Source: Spirochaetaceae bacterium (GTDB lineage Bacteria > Spirochaetota > Spirochaetia > Treponematales > Breznakiellaceae). Taken from it: a DNA stretch of 5,991 nucleotides. Below are positions 5,953-5,991 of this stretch, piece by piece. The notes under the pieces are model-generated. The model was not told where the DNA came from and did not search any database. It saw only the letters and a list, made by a program, of their open reading frames with translations. Made by a program: the position numbers and the translations under genes. The stretch is from the NCBI GenBank assembly GCA_031280115.1, contig JAITHF010000094.1:1-5991 (forward strand). Reading direction: 5' to 3'. Position 1 is the first letter of the stretch, and the number at the start of each line of letters is the position of its first letter.

Positions 5953-5991
5953 GAGGGCCGGTTCGACCGCTTCCTCGGCGATTATCTGTTC
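5953..5991 (-). other. Open in-frame extension or upstream-gene end ahead of the TPR gene
   Basis: The 39 bases before the TPR gene's ATG read in the same frame as EQIIAEEAVEPAL without a stop. In another frame they end with TAA overlapping the ATG within ATGTCTAA, the classic layout of two overlapping operon genes. The in-frame reading looks more protein-like, but 13 codons are too few to decide between an N-terminal extension and an upstream gene that ends at the overlap. Confidence 0.45.

Overview
The window looks like chromosomal DNA from a spirochaete, most likely a Treponema of moderately high G+C content, such as a gut treponeme. That placement rests mainly on the right-hand gene. It is a membrane-anchored TPR protein that resembles, from memory, the spirochaetal TPR proteins tied to periplasmic flagella. 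The taxon is an inference, because no rRNA or other marker gene is present.

Left part (1-953), accessory or phage-like. The window opens inside the 3' end of a gene for a nucleoside 2-deoxyribosyltransferase-like / DUF4406-like protein. An 11-bp overlap leads into a small phage-type protein gene (250-609). Its middle carries a YxSWxPxxVFE signature, and its C-terminal part starts like a DUF2829 (Tad2-type) domain but then loses the family's core motif. On the opposite strand lies a short unrecognised gene (747-953, 68 codons) with a hairpin plus T-run downstream that could terminate it.

Middle part (954-1587), 634 bp with no credible gene but dense repeats. It holds nine tandem copies of a 21-bp unit sharing an invariant 15-bp core (array about 1048-1253), a cluster of hairpins (1298-1347), and two tandem copies of a 56-bp unit (1418-1529). 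Each 56-bp unit carries a CACGTG palindrome and a C5-GCA-G5 hairpin, and the second ends 58 bp before the next gene.

Right part (1588-5991), two long convergent genes. The plus-strand gene encodes a 765-residue protein with an N-terminal 12-helix major facilitator (MFS) transporter and a roughly 340-residue soluble C-terminal half rich in HEAT-like helical repeats. The minus-strand gene encodes a 640-residue protein with one N-terminal membrane helix and TPR-type repeats. Between their ends is a G-rich spacer and a clear intrinsic terminator facing the TPR gene. The open frame of the TPR gene continues to the window edge, so its annotated start is uncertain.

The window appears to span the edge between a decaying phage-like or mobile segment and more ordinary chromosomal genes. 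No complete new defence or mobile system can be demonstrated. The least explained features are the 21-bp array, the 56-bp repeats ahead of the transporter, and the MFS-HEAT fusion.
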